A DNA stretch of 16,447 nucleotides from an uncultured Bacteroidota bacterium (GCA_903905685.1 CAIVHI010000473.1:1-16447), one strand, 5' to 3'. Shown: positions 1 to 7,386, counted from the stretch's first letter. Numbers and translations: made by a program. The notes: a model not told the origin generated them from the letters alone.

Positions 1-1354
1 AAAAAATATAGTCCAACAAATCTTCATTGGTAACCGTTCCCGTGATTTCCCCGAGGTAGTGGAGGGCCCGCCTGATGTCGGGAGAGATGAGGTCGGAGGG
101 GAGGCCGGATTCGAAACCGGCGTGGATGGACTGCAGCGATTGCAGCACTTCGGTGAGCGCGGCATGGTGGCGCACATTGGTGATGATGGTGCCTTCGCGT
201 TGCTCCGCATTGCCGGTAGCTCGGGAATAGAGCACTTCGCGCAACAGGTGGATGCCGTCACCCGTGCGGGCAGATAGGTAAACCAAGTTTTCGGTTGCCG
301 GCCCGAAGGTCGCTAAGGCCTGTTCCAATCCTGCTGCATCGGTTTTGTTGCCTACAAACAGGGGCATGAGCCCTAACGATTCCATCTCCAATAACTGCTC
401 GGCCATTTCCTGCGGCGTGAAAGAGGCCGTGTCGAACAGGTATACCGGGATGTCGGCTTGGCGCAATGCGGTGCGGCTACGCTCCATACCTTGCAACTCT
501 ATGGCATCGCCTGCATGCTCGCGAATGCCGGCCGTGTCTATGAGGCGGAACAAAATCCCGTTGATGTTCAGCGTTTCTTCAATGGTGTCTCGGGTAGTGC
601 CGGCTATATCGCTCACAATGGCGCGTTCCTCGTTCAGGAGCGCATTCAGTAGGGTGCTCTTGCCGGCATTGGGCTTGCCAACAATGGCCACTTTCACCCC
701 ATTTTTCACCACATTGCCCAGCCTAAACGACGTGATGAGTTTTTGGCAGGCTTCCATCATCTCGGACAGTAAGGTATAAAATGCTTTACGGTCGGCAAAT
801 TCCACATCTTCTTCGCTGAAGTCGAGCTCGAGTTCCAGGAGTGCGCCGAAGCGAATCAGGCTTTCGCGCATGTCGCGCAAATTGGCTGCGAAGCCGCCAC
901 GCAGGTTGTGCATGGCCGCACGGTGGGCTGCCGCGCTTTGCACGGCTATCACGTCGGCCACGGCTTCAGCTTGGGTGAGGTCCATTTTGCCGTTCAGGAA
1001 GGCGCGTTGGGTAAACTCCCCCGGCTTTGCGGGGCGTGCTCCCCCCGCTACCATCAGGTTCACTACCTGTTGCAGAATGTAGGCCGACCCATGGCAGCTG
1101 AGCTCCACTACGTCTTCTCCGGTATAGCTTTTGGGGTTGCGGTATAGGCTCACCACCACATCGTCCACTATTGCTGCACCATTCATGATGCGGCCATGGT
1201 GAACGGTGTGCGATGGTTGTTCGGCCAGATTCCTGCCCCGGAAGCACCGTGCCACGATGCCTATGGCATGGGCACCCGACAAGCGTATGACGCCAATTGC
1301 GCCTTCTCCGGGCGGCGTAGCCAAGGCCACTATTGTATCTTGTGCCGTTTCCAT
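1..1354 (-). CDS. mnmE: tRNA modification GTPase MnmE, C-terminus cut by window edge
   Basis: MnmE works with MnmG to install the (carboxymethyl)aminomethyl group on U34 of certain tRNAs, using GTP hydrolysis and a folate-derived one-carbon unit. The minus strand is open for 451 codons from the ATG at 1354 to the window edge, starting METAQDTIVALATPPGEGAI, the typical N-terminal tetrahydrofolate-binding domain. The G domain is clear: P-loop GKPNAGKST (about residues 226-234), TTRDT, DTAGI and NKTD. The last visible residues are LLDYIF. The family normally ends a few residues later in a C-IGK tail with the catalytic cysteine, which lies outside the window. It is divergent from dtd with 74 bp between the starts. 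A TACTTTTG box sits 7 nt upstream of the ATG, so a very short or absent leader is likely. Family identity is certain; only the final residues are unseen. Confidence 0.97.
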   Translation of the reverse strand, partial: METAQDTIVALATPPGEGAIGVIRLSGAHAIGIVARCFRGRNLAEQPSHTVHHGRIMNGAAIVDDVVVSLYRNPKSYTGEDVVELSCHGSAYILQQVVNLMVAGGARPAKPGEFTQRAFLNGKMDLTQAEAVADVIAVQSAAAHRAAMHNLRGGFAANLRDMRESLIRFGALLELELDFSEEDVEFADRKAFYTLLSEMMEACQKLITSFRLGNVVKNGVKVAIVGKPNAGKSTLLNALLNEERAIVSDIAGTTRDTIEETLNINGILFRLIDTAGIREHAGDAIELQGMERSRTALRQADIPVYLFDTASFTPQEMAEQLLEMESLGLMPLFVGNKTDAAGLEQALATFGPATENLVYLSARTGDGIHLLREVLYSRATGNAEQREGTIITNVRHHAALTEVLQSLQSIHAGFESGLPSDLISPDIRRALHYLGEITGTVTNEDLLDYIF

Positions 1355-1361
1355 AACGCTG

Positions 1362-1369
1362 CAAAAGTA
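1362..1369 (-). promoter_or_regulatory. Bacteroidota -7 box (TACTTTTG) for mnmE
   Basis: On the minus strand TACTTTTG matches TAnnTTTG exactly and ends 7 nt before the mnmE ATG. No TTG is found at the usual 17-23 nt upstream spacing, so the assignment rests on the -7 box and its position alone. Confidence 0.5.
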
Positions 1370-1428
1370 GGTTTTCGAAAAATAGCGGAAGACTCGGGAT
1401 ATTTGCAATTCACGGTTAACGGTAACGT

Positions 1429-1881
1429 ATGCGATTGGTAATACAACGGGTGACACAGGCCGGCGTCGCGATTGATGGCGCGGAGCGTGCGCGCATTGGG
1501 CTCGGATTCTTGGTGCTGGTAGGCATCGAACACGACGACACTCCGGACGATGCCGAATGGCTGTCCGGCAAGCTGGCGCAATTGCGGGTGTTTGGCGACG
1601 ACCAAGGCATGATGAACCGCAGTGTGACCGATGTGGGTGGCGAAATACTGATTGTCAGTCAGTTTACCCTACACGCGTCTTACAAAAAGGGCAACCGGCC
1701 GTCGTTCATACGTGCCGCCCGCCCCGAGGCGGCCATACCGCTATACGAAGCGTTTGTCGCCCTTGTGGCACAAAAGGCCGGAGTGGGGGTGCAGACGGGC
1801 GAGTTTGGAGCCGATATGAAGGTGGACTTGGTGAACGATGGCCCCGTGACCATCCTCATGGATTCCAAAAACCGCGAGTAG
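1429..1881 (+). CDS. dtd: D-aminoacyl-tRNA deacylase (DTD)
   Basis: DTD hydrolyses the ester bond of D-aminoacyl-tRNAs (and of glycine mischarged on tRNA-Ala), recycling tRNA and keeping D-amino acids out of proteins. The 150-residue product starts MRLVIQRV, as is usual for the family. It carries both active-site signatures: SQFTL at residues 77-81 and NDGPVT at 136-141, preceded by the typical FGADMKV. Length and motif spacing match full-length bacterial DTD. The ATG at 1429 is the natural start because family alignments begin at this M-x-x-V-x-Q-R. It is divergent from mnmE. The nearest promoter-like element is GATATTTG at 1398-1405, one base off the phylum -7 consensus, so I do not list it separately. 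Confidence 0.97.
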   Translation: MRLVIQRVTQAGVAIDGAERARIGLGFLVLVGIEHDDTPDDAEWLSGKLAQLRVFGDDQGMMNRSVTDVGGEILIVSQFTLHASYKKGNRPSFIRAARPEAAIPLYEAFVALVAQKAGVGVQTGEFGADMKVDLVNDGPVTILMDSKNRE

Positions 1882-1926
1882 GGCCAATGCCATTGGGTGT
1901 AAGTGCAATGGGAACGATATATCGGG

Positions 1927-1934
1927 TATCTTTG
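1927..1934 (+). promoter_or_regulatory. -7 box (TATCTTTG) for the SpmA/SpmB fusion gene
   Basis: TATCTTTG matches TAnnTTTG and lies 29 nt before the ATG at 1964, inside the 82-bp gap after dtd. No TTG lies at the expected -33 distance. It suggests the membrane protein gene has its own promoter in addition to any read-through from dtd. Confidence 0.45.
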
Positions 1935-1963
1935 AAACGCGAAAAAGGGTCGGCACACCGCCT

Positions 1964-3220
1964 ATGGTACTGAATTACATTTGGGTAGCTTTCCTGTTGG
2001 TGGGGTTTGCCGTAGGCATGGTCAAAACCTTCTTTTTCGGCCAAACGGGCTTGCCGGCCGAGATGCTCAGCGCCCTGTTTGATGCCGCCAAGAACGGCTT
2101 TGAAATTTCCATAGGGCTCACGGGCATCATGAGCCTTTGGCTGGGCATCATGAAGATTGGCGAGAAAGCCGGGGTAATTCGCGTCTTCTCTCGCGCCGTG
2201 GCTCCCTTTTTCGGTACGCTGTTCAAAGATTTGCCGAAGGACAGCCCTGCATATGGCAGCGTCATGATGAACCTCTCCGCAAATATGCTGGGGCTCGACA
2301 ATGCCGCTACACCATTGGGACTCAAGGCCATGGAGGAGTTGCAGGAGTTGAACCCGCAGAAAGACACGGCATCGGACGCACAAATCATGTTTTTGGTGTT
2401 CAACACCGCCGGCATCACCCTGATACCCACGTCGGTCATCGCCATACGGCAGACCATTGCCATGGAAAACCATCTGGTGGGCTTCAATGCCGCCGACATC
2501 TTCCTGCCTACCTTGATTGCCACCTTCATTGCCTTTATTTCGGGTATGGTCATCGTTTCGCTCTTCCAAAAAATCAACTTGCTGAAACCCCCGGTTTTGA
2601 TTTTCGTTGCAGGATTCGCCGCCATGATTTTTGCACTCCACTATGCGCTTTCCGGTATGCCGGCCGACAGGGTGAATGCCTTGATCGGCACCATAGGCAG
2701 CGTCATCATATTGAGCATTGTCATGTTGTTTGTCGGGGCGGGAGCCATGAAACGTCAGCCGGTTTACGACCATTTTGTGGAAGGTGCCAAAGAAGGGTTT
2801 TCGGTGGCGGTGAGAATCATTCCCTACCTCGTAGCCATGCTGGCGGGCATAGCCATATTCAGGTCGTCGGGCTGCATGCAGTACCTGATAGGCGGCATTG
2901 CGGCGGCGGCAGCGTTTTGCGGGCTCAATACCGATTTTGTACCCGCACTGCCCGTGGCCCTCATGAAGCCCCTGAGCGGCAGTGGTGCCCGCGGCCTTAT
3001 GGTAGACGTGATGCGCACCTATGGGGTAGATTCGTTTCAGGGTAAATTGGCCGCCATCATACAGGGCTCCACAGAAACCACGTTTTATGTGCTGGCCGTT
3101 TATTTCGGCAGCGTGAATGTGAAAAAGACCCGGTATGCCGCCGTTGCCGGGCTGTTGGCCGACACCGCCGGCCTTATTGGCGCGATAGTGACGGGGTATA
3201 TATTTTTCCATGGCAAGTAG
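1964..3220 (+). CDS. Fused SpmA-SpmB nucleoside-recognition (Gate) membrane protein
   Basis: This 418-residue polytopic membrane protein joins two Gate (nucleoside recognition) domains that are separate SpmA and SpmB proteins in Bacillus. The SpmA half (about residues 1-200) has the signature NMLGLDNAATPLGLKAMEEL (108-127) followed by KDTASDAQIMFLVFNTAGIT. The SpmB half (about 270-418) has VAVRIIPYLVAMLAG, PALPVALMKPLSGSGARGLM (327-346), QGSTETTFYVLAVYFGS (367-383) and KKTRYAAVAGLLAD. In Bacillus, SpmA/SpmB are needed for spore core dehydration. In non-sporulating Bacteroidota the transported substrate is unknown, and the Gate domain is shared with concentrative nucleoside transporters and FeoB. 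The ATG at 1964 fits SpmA N-termini (MxLNYIW). Inner-membrane location is inferred from many hydrophobic segments. Confidence 0.92.
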   Translation: MVLNYIWVAFLLVGFAVGMVKTFFFGQTGLPAEMLSALFDAAKNGFEISIGLTGIMSLWLGIMKIGEKAGVIRVFSRAVAPFFGTLFKDLPKDSPAYGSVMMNLSANMLGLDNAATPLGLKAMEELQELNPQKDTASDAQIMFLVFNTAGITLIPTSVIAIRQTIAMENHLVGFNAADIFLPTLIATFIAFISGMVIVSLFQKINLLKPPVLIFVAGFAAMIFALHYALSGMPADRVNALIGTIGSVIILSIVMLFVGAGAMKRQPVYDHFVEGAKEGFSVAVRIIPYLVAMLAGIAIFRSSGCMQYLIGGIAAAAAFCGLNTDFVPALPVALMKPLSGSGARGLMVDVMRTYGVDSFQGKLAAIIQGSTETTFYVLAVYFGSVNVKKTRYAAVAGLLADTAGLIGAIVTGYIFFHGK

Positions 3221-3260
3221 GGCTGTAGCAGCAGCATCCCCATAATTCCATGTATAGTGC

Positions 3261-3268
3261 TAATTTTA
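3261..3268 (+). promoter_or_regulatory. Possible -7 box (TAATTTTA)
   Basis: TAATTTTA differs from TAnnTTTG only in the last base and ends 10 nt before the ATG at 3279, the same start-proximal placement as other boxes in this window. It is AT-rich and could be chance. Confidence 0.25.
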
Positions 3269-3278
3269 TTGCCGCTTC

Positions 3279-4550
3279 ATGAAATTCCGTTTCAGCATAC
3301 CGGTCGTTCTAATATGCCTCGGCATATTTTGGGCAGCACATGCCGGGAAGCACCGTTTTTATCGCCAACTGCCGCGCACGGAGGGAGAAATGGTCACCCG
3401 GCTGTTGGAATGCTTGCGCAATCAGGATACGGTGGGCTATTACAACCTGTTTCCCCCCTTCGACACTTTGTGGCATTTCGTGATGCACAATCCCGACCAC
3501 ACGCCCGGCACGGTGGCCGAGTTGGAAATGCTGAAGGAGCACCCACGGGTGCTGGTGGAATTCGACCCCTATTACAACCCCAGTATCATGGAGCATTTTT
3601 GTTTCGTGTTGAAAAAGGGTGCCGATTCGGGCCTGCACTGGGGCAGCTTGGTACTGGCTCGCTACCAACTGCAAAAAGAGCCCATGCGGCGCGAGTTGAT
3701 AGGATATGAAAAAGTGGTTCCCGAGCGGTTTATGGGCTACCTGTTTGTGCGGGAAATATCCGGACATTCCACCTATTGCATTGCCGTGGCCGAAATCCAA
3801 AAGTTCAACGGCTACTTTGTAGGCGGGCAGGTCATCAATGTCATGGAGGCATCTACGGTAGAGGAATACGAGGCTCGGCTCGAGTTTGAAAAGAACTACA
3901 TTTTCAAGCTCCGCACGGAGGAGGAAGATTCATCTGCAGCCGCCATCAAGCGCGACTCACTGTATCTGGATTCTGTAAAAAAGGGCTGGATAGTGTTGCC
4001 GCCGGTAGACAGTGCCAAGTTGAAGGACAGTGTGGCCCGCGCAAAAAAGGGCGCGTTGCTGAACGGCGCATTCACCGATGAAGACACCCAGAAAGTGAGG
4101 CGCGAAGTGGTAGACCGTAAGTATTACGAAGGCAAATTCGATGATGAGATTCCCGTAGAGCTGTTCATCCGCTATATGCGCGATGTGGGCACGGGTACCG
4201 TGGGGTCTTATGATGCCCTGTATAAATTTGGCGACCAAGTAAAATATGTGCGGCTCGACGTAACCAAGACGGGTGAGAAATGGGAGTTTGACGACGACCC
4301 TCCCGTAGGCAGCATGGAACTCGTCCTCAAAAACCGCATCTACACCGGCACTTGGACCAACAATGAAAGTAAGTCGGGCTATGATGCAGTATTGAAAGAG
4401 GTGCCCATAGCACCGCGCAAGTTGGAGATGCTCGACAAAATCTTGGAAAAGGGACTGTCGGGCCGGTCGGACGAAGAGAGTCAGGAAGACAACAAGAAAG
4501 ACAAGAAGCGCGAAAAGAGAAAAAGCCGACGGGAGAGCGACGACGAGTAG
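3279..4550 (+). CDS. Exported protein of unknown function with charged C-terminal tail
   Basis: I do not recognise this 423-residue protein. The N-terminus is a clear cleavable signal peptide: MKFR, then the hydrophobic run FSIPVVLICLGIFWA, with probable cleavage near AAHA. There is no lipobox cysteine. The first half is acidic and aromatic, with no motif I can name. Residues about 275-375 (KYYEGKFDDEIPVELFIRYM, then a glycine/aspartate-rich stretch with YDALYKFGDQVKYVRLD and GYDAVLKEV) read like a small beta-rich module. The last about 35 residues are almost entirely Lys, Arg, Glu and Asp (DNKKDKKREKRKSRRESDDE) and are probably disordered. The C-terminus does not look like a T9SS sorting domain, so a periplasmic location is most likely. 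The ATG at 3279 places the signal peptide correctly. It lies 58 bp after the SpmAB gene, so co-transcription is possible. Confidence 0.85.
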   Translation: MKFRFSIPVVLICLGIFWAAHAGKHRFYRQLPRTEGEMVTRLLECLRNQDTVGYYNLFPPFDTLWHFVMHNPDHTPGTVAELEMLKEHPRVLVEFDPYYNPSIMEHFCFVLKKGADSGLHWGSLVLARYQLQKEPMRRELIGYEKVVPERFMGYLFVREISGHSTYCIAVAEIQKFNGYFVGGQVINVMEASTVEEYEARLEFEKNYIFKLRTEEEDSSAAAIKRDSLYLDSVKKGWIVLPPVDSAKLKDSVARAKKGALLNGAFTDEDTQKVRREVVDRKYYEGKFDDEIPVELFIRYMRDVGTGTVGSYDALYKFGDQVKYVRLDVTKTGEKWEFDDDPPVGSMELVLKNRIYTGTWTNNESKSGYDAVLKEVPIAPRKLEMLDKILEKGLSGRSDEESQEDNKKDKKREKRKSRRESDDE

Positions 4551-4739
4551 CAGCACTTTCCAGAGGCGCGGGAACCGCAAGGTGGCAGAAGCATCGAGCA
4601 GTTTGAGGATGGTAGAGCGGGCGGAACCGCGTTAGCCATTGCAATTTAGTGTATAGGGATGGAGCAATACCGAGAAAAAGGAAAGAATTGCCCGCGCGCC
4701 CATAAATCAAAGTCTATTACCGAAGCACGTATCATTGCT

Positions 4740-4747
4740 TATATTTG
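4740..4747 (+). promoter_or_regulatory. -7 box (TATATTTG) for the reductase gene
   Basis: TATATTTG is an exact TAnnTTTG match ending 9 nt before the ATG at 4757. It overlaps the alternative TTG start at 4745, which argues that translation begins at the ATG. No -33 TTG is seen at normal spacing. Confidence 0.5.
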
Positions 4748-4756
4748 TCGGCGTTT

Positions 4757-5845
4757 ATGTCTGCATTGAAGTTTTACCCGTTGAAGGTTAAGGAAATTCG
4801 TCAGGAAACCGACGATTGCATTTCCGTGTTGTTCGATGTTCCGAAGGAACTGGAATCCACTTTCCGGTTTGTGCCGGGGCAGTACCTCACCATCCGCCTG
4901 GTAACCCCCGAATGGGACATCCGGAGGTCATACTCCATATGTTCGGGCGTGAACGATGGAGAACTGCGGGTGGCTGTGAAAAAAGTGGAGAACGGCAAGT
5001 TTACCGGCTATGCACACAGTGTGCTCAAGGTGGGCGATGTGCTCGAAGTAATGCCCCCCATGGGCACTTTCTGCATCAAGCGGCCCGCCAAAAAACATAA
5101 AAACTACTTGGCATTTGCCGCAGGGAGCGGCATCACTCCCATTATGAGCATCATGAAGACGGTGCTCCAGAATGAGCCCGACAGCACGTTTTCGCTGGTG
5201 TTCGGCAACCGCAATCGCGGGTCGGTCATTTTCCGCGAGGAGATAGAGGGCTTGAAAAACAGCTACATGGGCAGGCTGCGCCTGTATCATGTACTGAGCC
5301 GCGAGTTGATGGATGTGCAGATTCTTAACGGCAGGATCACCTCCGAGAAATGCAGAGAGCTGTTCGATGGCCTGATAGACCCCAAAGAGGCCGACGAAGC
5401 CTTCATTTGCGGTCCCGAAGAAATGCTCCATGCCGTAAAAAAGAGCCTCACCGAGCATGGTATGGCGTCGGAGAAAATCCATATCGAATTATTCACTTCT
5501 CCCGAGCAACCCCAAGCCGCAGAGGCCGGCAAGGTAGCCACCGGCAAGGCCGACAACGGCACTATGAGCCGCGTGAGCGTGACTGTAGACGGCATTACCA
5601 CCGAAATGGAAGTGCCATACAATGGCGAAAGCATATTGGAAGCCGCCCTGAACCGTGGTGCCGACCTCCCGTTTGCCTGCAAGGGCGGAGTGTGCTGCAC
5701 TTGCAGGGCCAGAATCATGGAGGGCGAAGTGGAAATGACGGTGAACTATGCCTTGGAGCCCGACGAAGTGGCCAAGGGCTTTGTGCTCACCTGCCAGTCT
5801 CACCCCCGAACCGCCCGCGTGGTGGTCGATTTCGACCAACGTTAG
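4757..5845 (+). CDS. PaaE-type FAD/NAD(P)H reductase with C-terminal 2Fe-2S ferredoxin domain
   Basis: This is a 362-residue electron-transfer reductase. It probably passes electrons from NAD(P)H via FAD to a plant-type 2Fe-2S cluster and on to an oxygenase or another acceptor. The N-terminal ferredoxin-reductase domain has the FAD motif RRSYS (residues 56-60). The nucleotide-binding domain has GSGITP (123-128) and CGPEEM (218-223). The C-terminal ferredoxin domain holds C308-x4-C313-x2-C316 and C346, the four expected cluster ligands, with an extra cysteine at 314. The domain order matches PaaE, the reductase of phenylacetyl-CoA epoxidase, but no paaABCD genes are present, so the partner is unknown. 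I chose the ATG at 4757 rather than an upstream in-frame TTG at 4745, because TATATTTG overlaps the TTG. The gene converges on arfB, with 11 nt between the stops. Confidence 0.93.
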   Translation: MSALKFYPLKVKEIRQETDDCISVLFDVPKELESTFRFVPGQYLTIRLVTPEWDIRRSYSICSGVNDGELRVAVKKVENGKFTGYAHSVLKVGDVLEVMPPMGTFCIKRPAKKHKNYLAFAAGSGITPIMSIMKTVLQNEPDSTFSLVFGNRNRGSVIFREEIEGLKNSYMGRLRLYHVLSRELMDVQILNGRITSEKCRELFDGLIDPKEADEAFICGPEEMLHAVKKSLTEHGMASEKIHIELFTSPEQPQAAEAGKVATGKADNGTMSRVSVTVDGITTEMEVPYNGESILEAALNRGADLPFACKGGVCCTCRARIMEGEVEMTVNYALEPDEVAKGFVLTCQSHPRTARVVVDFDQR

Positions 5846-5856
5846 GTTTTTTGGCA

Positions 5857-6261
5857 TTAGTTGCCATCGTTGAACGGACGTTTGCGCATACTCTTCTTGA
5901 ACGACTCCCGTTTTTTGGAGTCCAAGCGCTGCTCTATGGCGGCACGTGTGGCCTTTGTGGCCTTGCGGGGCTTGGGCACCACCAGGGCCCGGTTCACCAA
6001 TTGCAGCATCTTCGTGCAGGCCAATGCCTTATTTTCCAGTTGCGAGCGGGTCTCGCTGCACTTTACCGACAAGAGGCCTGTGGTGCTTATTTTGCCGGCC
6101 AATTTGAGGGCGATGCGGGTCTTTTCTTCGGCATTGAAGCAACGCGAGTCTGCCACGCACCACATTGCTTCCGCAGCGGTTTCCACCTTATTCACATTCT
6201 GGCCACCCGGCCCTCCGCTCCGCGCCGTCCGGTAGCTGATTTCCGCCGAAAAATCAATCAT
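5857..6261 (-). CDS. arfB: ArfB-type ribosome rescue factor (peptidyl-tRNA hydrolase)
   Basis: ArfB (YaeJ) enters stalled, stop-codon-less ribosomes and hydrolyses the peptidyl-tRNA ester, releasing the nascent chain. The 134-residue product has the class-I release-factor catalytic loop SGGPGGQNVNKVET near its N-terminus, with GGQ at residues 19-21. It also has the family's basic C-terminal tail (KPRKATKATRAAIEQR...KKRESFKKSMRKRP), which in E. coli ArfB inserts into the empty mRNA channel. The length is close to the usual 130-140 residues, and there is no codon-recognition domain, which excludes RF1 and RF2. The ATG at 6261 is preceded by TAACTTTG only 4 nt away. It is divergent from rlmN across 87 bp. 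Confidence 0.95.
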   Translation of the reverse strand: MIDFSAEISYRTARSGGPGGQNVNKVETAAEAMWCVADSRCFNAEEKTRIALKLAGKISTTGLLSVKCSETRSQLENKALACTKMLQLVNRALVVPKPRKATKATRAAIEQRLDSKKRESFKKSMRKRPFNDGN

Positions 6262-6265
6262 AATG

Positions 6266-6273
6266 CAAAGTTA
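6266..6273 (-). promoter_or_regulatory. -7 box (TAACTTTG) for arfB
   Basis: TAACTTTG on the minus strand is an exact TAnnTTTG match ending 4 nt before the arfB ATG. If transcription starts a few nt after the box, as in other Bacteroidota, the arfB message would have essentially no leader. A TTC (not TTG) lies 20 nt upstream of the box. Confidence 0.55.
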
Positions 6274-6336
6274 CGGTATGTGGGGCGGGCTGCGAATGCT
6301 ACCTACATTTTATAGCGCAATCCGTGCATAGTGCAA

Positions 6337-6344
6337 TAACTTTG
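6337..6344 (+). promoter_or_regulatory. -7 box (TAACTTTG) for rlmN
   Basis: TAACTTTG ends 4 nt before the rlmN ATG at 6349, the same placement as the arfB box. With the following CA it forms the decamer TAACTTTGCA, identical to the arfB one in inverted orientation (6264-6273 and 6337-6346). Confidence 0.55.
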
Positions 6345-6348
6345 CAAC

Positions 6349-7386
6349 ATGAAAAATTTGAGGGCCTTATCGTTGGCCGAGCTGGAAACACTGATGAAGG
6401 ATTTGGGGGAGCCGAAATTTCGGGCGGCACAAATCCACAGTTGGTTGTGGCAGAAGGCGGCCGGCGACATCTCTGAGATGACCAACCTGTCGAAAGCCCT
6501 CCGCGAAAAACTCGCGGAGCAGTTCGCCATCCCCAAGGTCATTATCCAGCACAGCCAGTTCAGCAGCGACGGCACAATCAAAAACCGCCTGCAACTGCAC
6601 GACGGCAATTATGTGGAAAGTGTGCTCATACCAACCGAGCAGCGGCTCACGGCCTGCGTGTCGTCTCAAGTGGGGTGCTCGCTGTCGTGCAAGTTTTGCG
6701 CCACCGGCTACATGGAGCGCAAACGGAATCTGGAATTCGACGAAATAGTGGACGAAGTGACGCTGCTTAACGAACAGTGCGAAAAACAGTATGGCAAGAA
6801 ACTGAGCAATATCGTGTTTATGGGCATGGGCGAACCCCTGCTCAACTACGGCAATGTGCTGCGCGCCATAGACATCATCACGGCCCACGACGGCTTGGCC
6901 ATGAGCCCCAAGCGCATCACGGTGTCCACCGCCGGTGTGGCAAAGGCCATCACGCGGCTGGGCGACGACAAGGTTAAATTCAAACTCGCCCTTTCGCTGC
7001 ACGCCGCCAAAGACCACAAACGCAACGAAATCATGCCCATCAACGAATCGAACAACATTGAGGCGCTGGTGGAGGCTTTGAACTACTTCTATAAAGCAAC
7101 AGGCAGTGAAATCACTTTTGAGTATATCTTGTTCCGCAACTTCAATGACTCGGAGAAGGATGCCGAAGACTTGGTGAAGCTGTACCGCCGCGTGCCCGTA
7201 GACTTGGTGAACCTCATTGAATACAACCCCATTATGAATGCCAACTACGACAAGCCCGATGAAGATACCGTAGCCGCATTTATGGAATACCTGCACTCCA
7301 AACGCGTGAATGTGCGCCTGCGACGCAGTCGCGGCAAAGACATAGATGCCGCCTGCGGCCAGCTTGCCAACCTGGGCCGGGGATAA
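6349..7386 (+). CDS. rlmN: Dual-specificity 23S rRNA A2503 / tRNA A37 C2-methyltransferase RlmN
   Basis: RlmN is a radical-SAM enzyme that methylates C2 of A2503 in 23S rRNA and of A37 in some tRNAs by a ping-pong mechanism. The 345-residue product has the 4Fe-4S motif C110-x3-C114-x2-C117 (CSLSCKFC). Both mechanistic cysteines are present: C103 (in ACVSSQVGC) and C336 (in KDIDAACGQLA), equivalent to E. coli C118 and C355. The SAM-binding GMGEPLLN and the ALSLHAA segment are also present. There is no sign of the related resistance enzyme Cfr, which lacks this exact context. The start is supported by homology (MKNLRALSLAEL) and by the TAACTTTG box 4 nt upstream. The stop is followed directly by a decayed T9SS fragment, so the normal 3' flank has probably been rearranged. 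Confidence 0.97.
   Translation: MKNLRALSLAELETLMKDLGEPKFRAAQIHSWLWQKAAGDISEMTNLSKALREKLAEQFAIPKVIIQHSQFSSDGTIKNRLQLHDGNYVESVLIPTEQRLTACVSSQVGCSLSCKFCATGYMERKRNLEFDEIVDEVTLLNEQCEKQYGKKLSNIVFMGMGEPLLNYGNVLRAIDIITAHDGLAMSPKRITVSTAGVAKAITRLGDDKVKFKLALSLHAAKDHKRNEIMPINESNNIEALVEALNYFYKATGSEITFEYILFRNFNDSEKDAEDLVKLYRRVPVDLVNLIEYNPIMNANYDKPDEDTVAAFMEYLHSKRVNVRLRRSRGKDIDAACGQLANLGRG

Noticed and set aside
1856..3211. A 451-codon open frame on the minus strand opposite the SpmA/SpmB gene
   Set aside because: Its translation is His/Gly/Arg-rich with no domain or signal, and it mirrors a strongly conserved gene; it is an antisense shadow.
4745..4756. In-frame TTG start adding four residues (MSAF) to the reductase
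   Set aside because: The TTG overlaps the TATATTTG promoter box and the ATG at 4757 gives a natural N-terminus.
5837..5872. Nested inverted repeats (CAACG/CGTTG around TGGCA/TGCCA) between the convergent reductase and arfB stops, considered as a bidirectional terminator
   Set aside because: Stems are only 5 bp, and neither strand has a T-run after the hairpin (the TTTTTT precedes it on the plus strand), so an intrinsic terminator is not supported.
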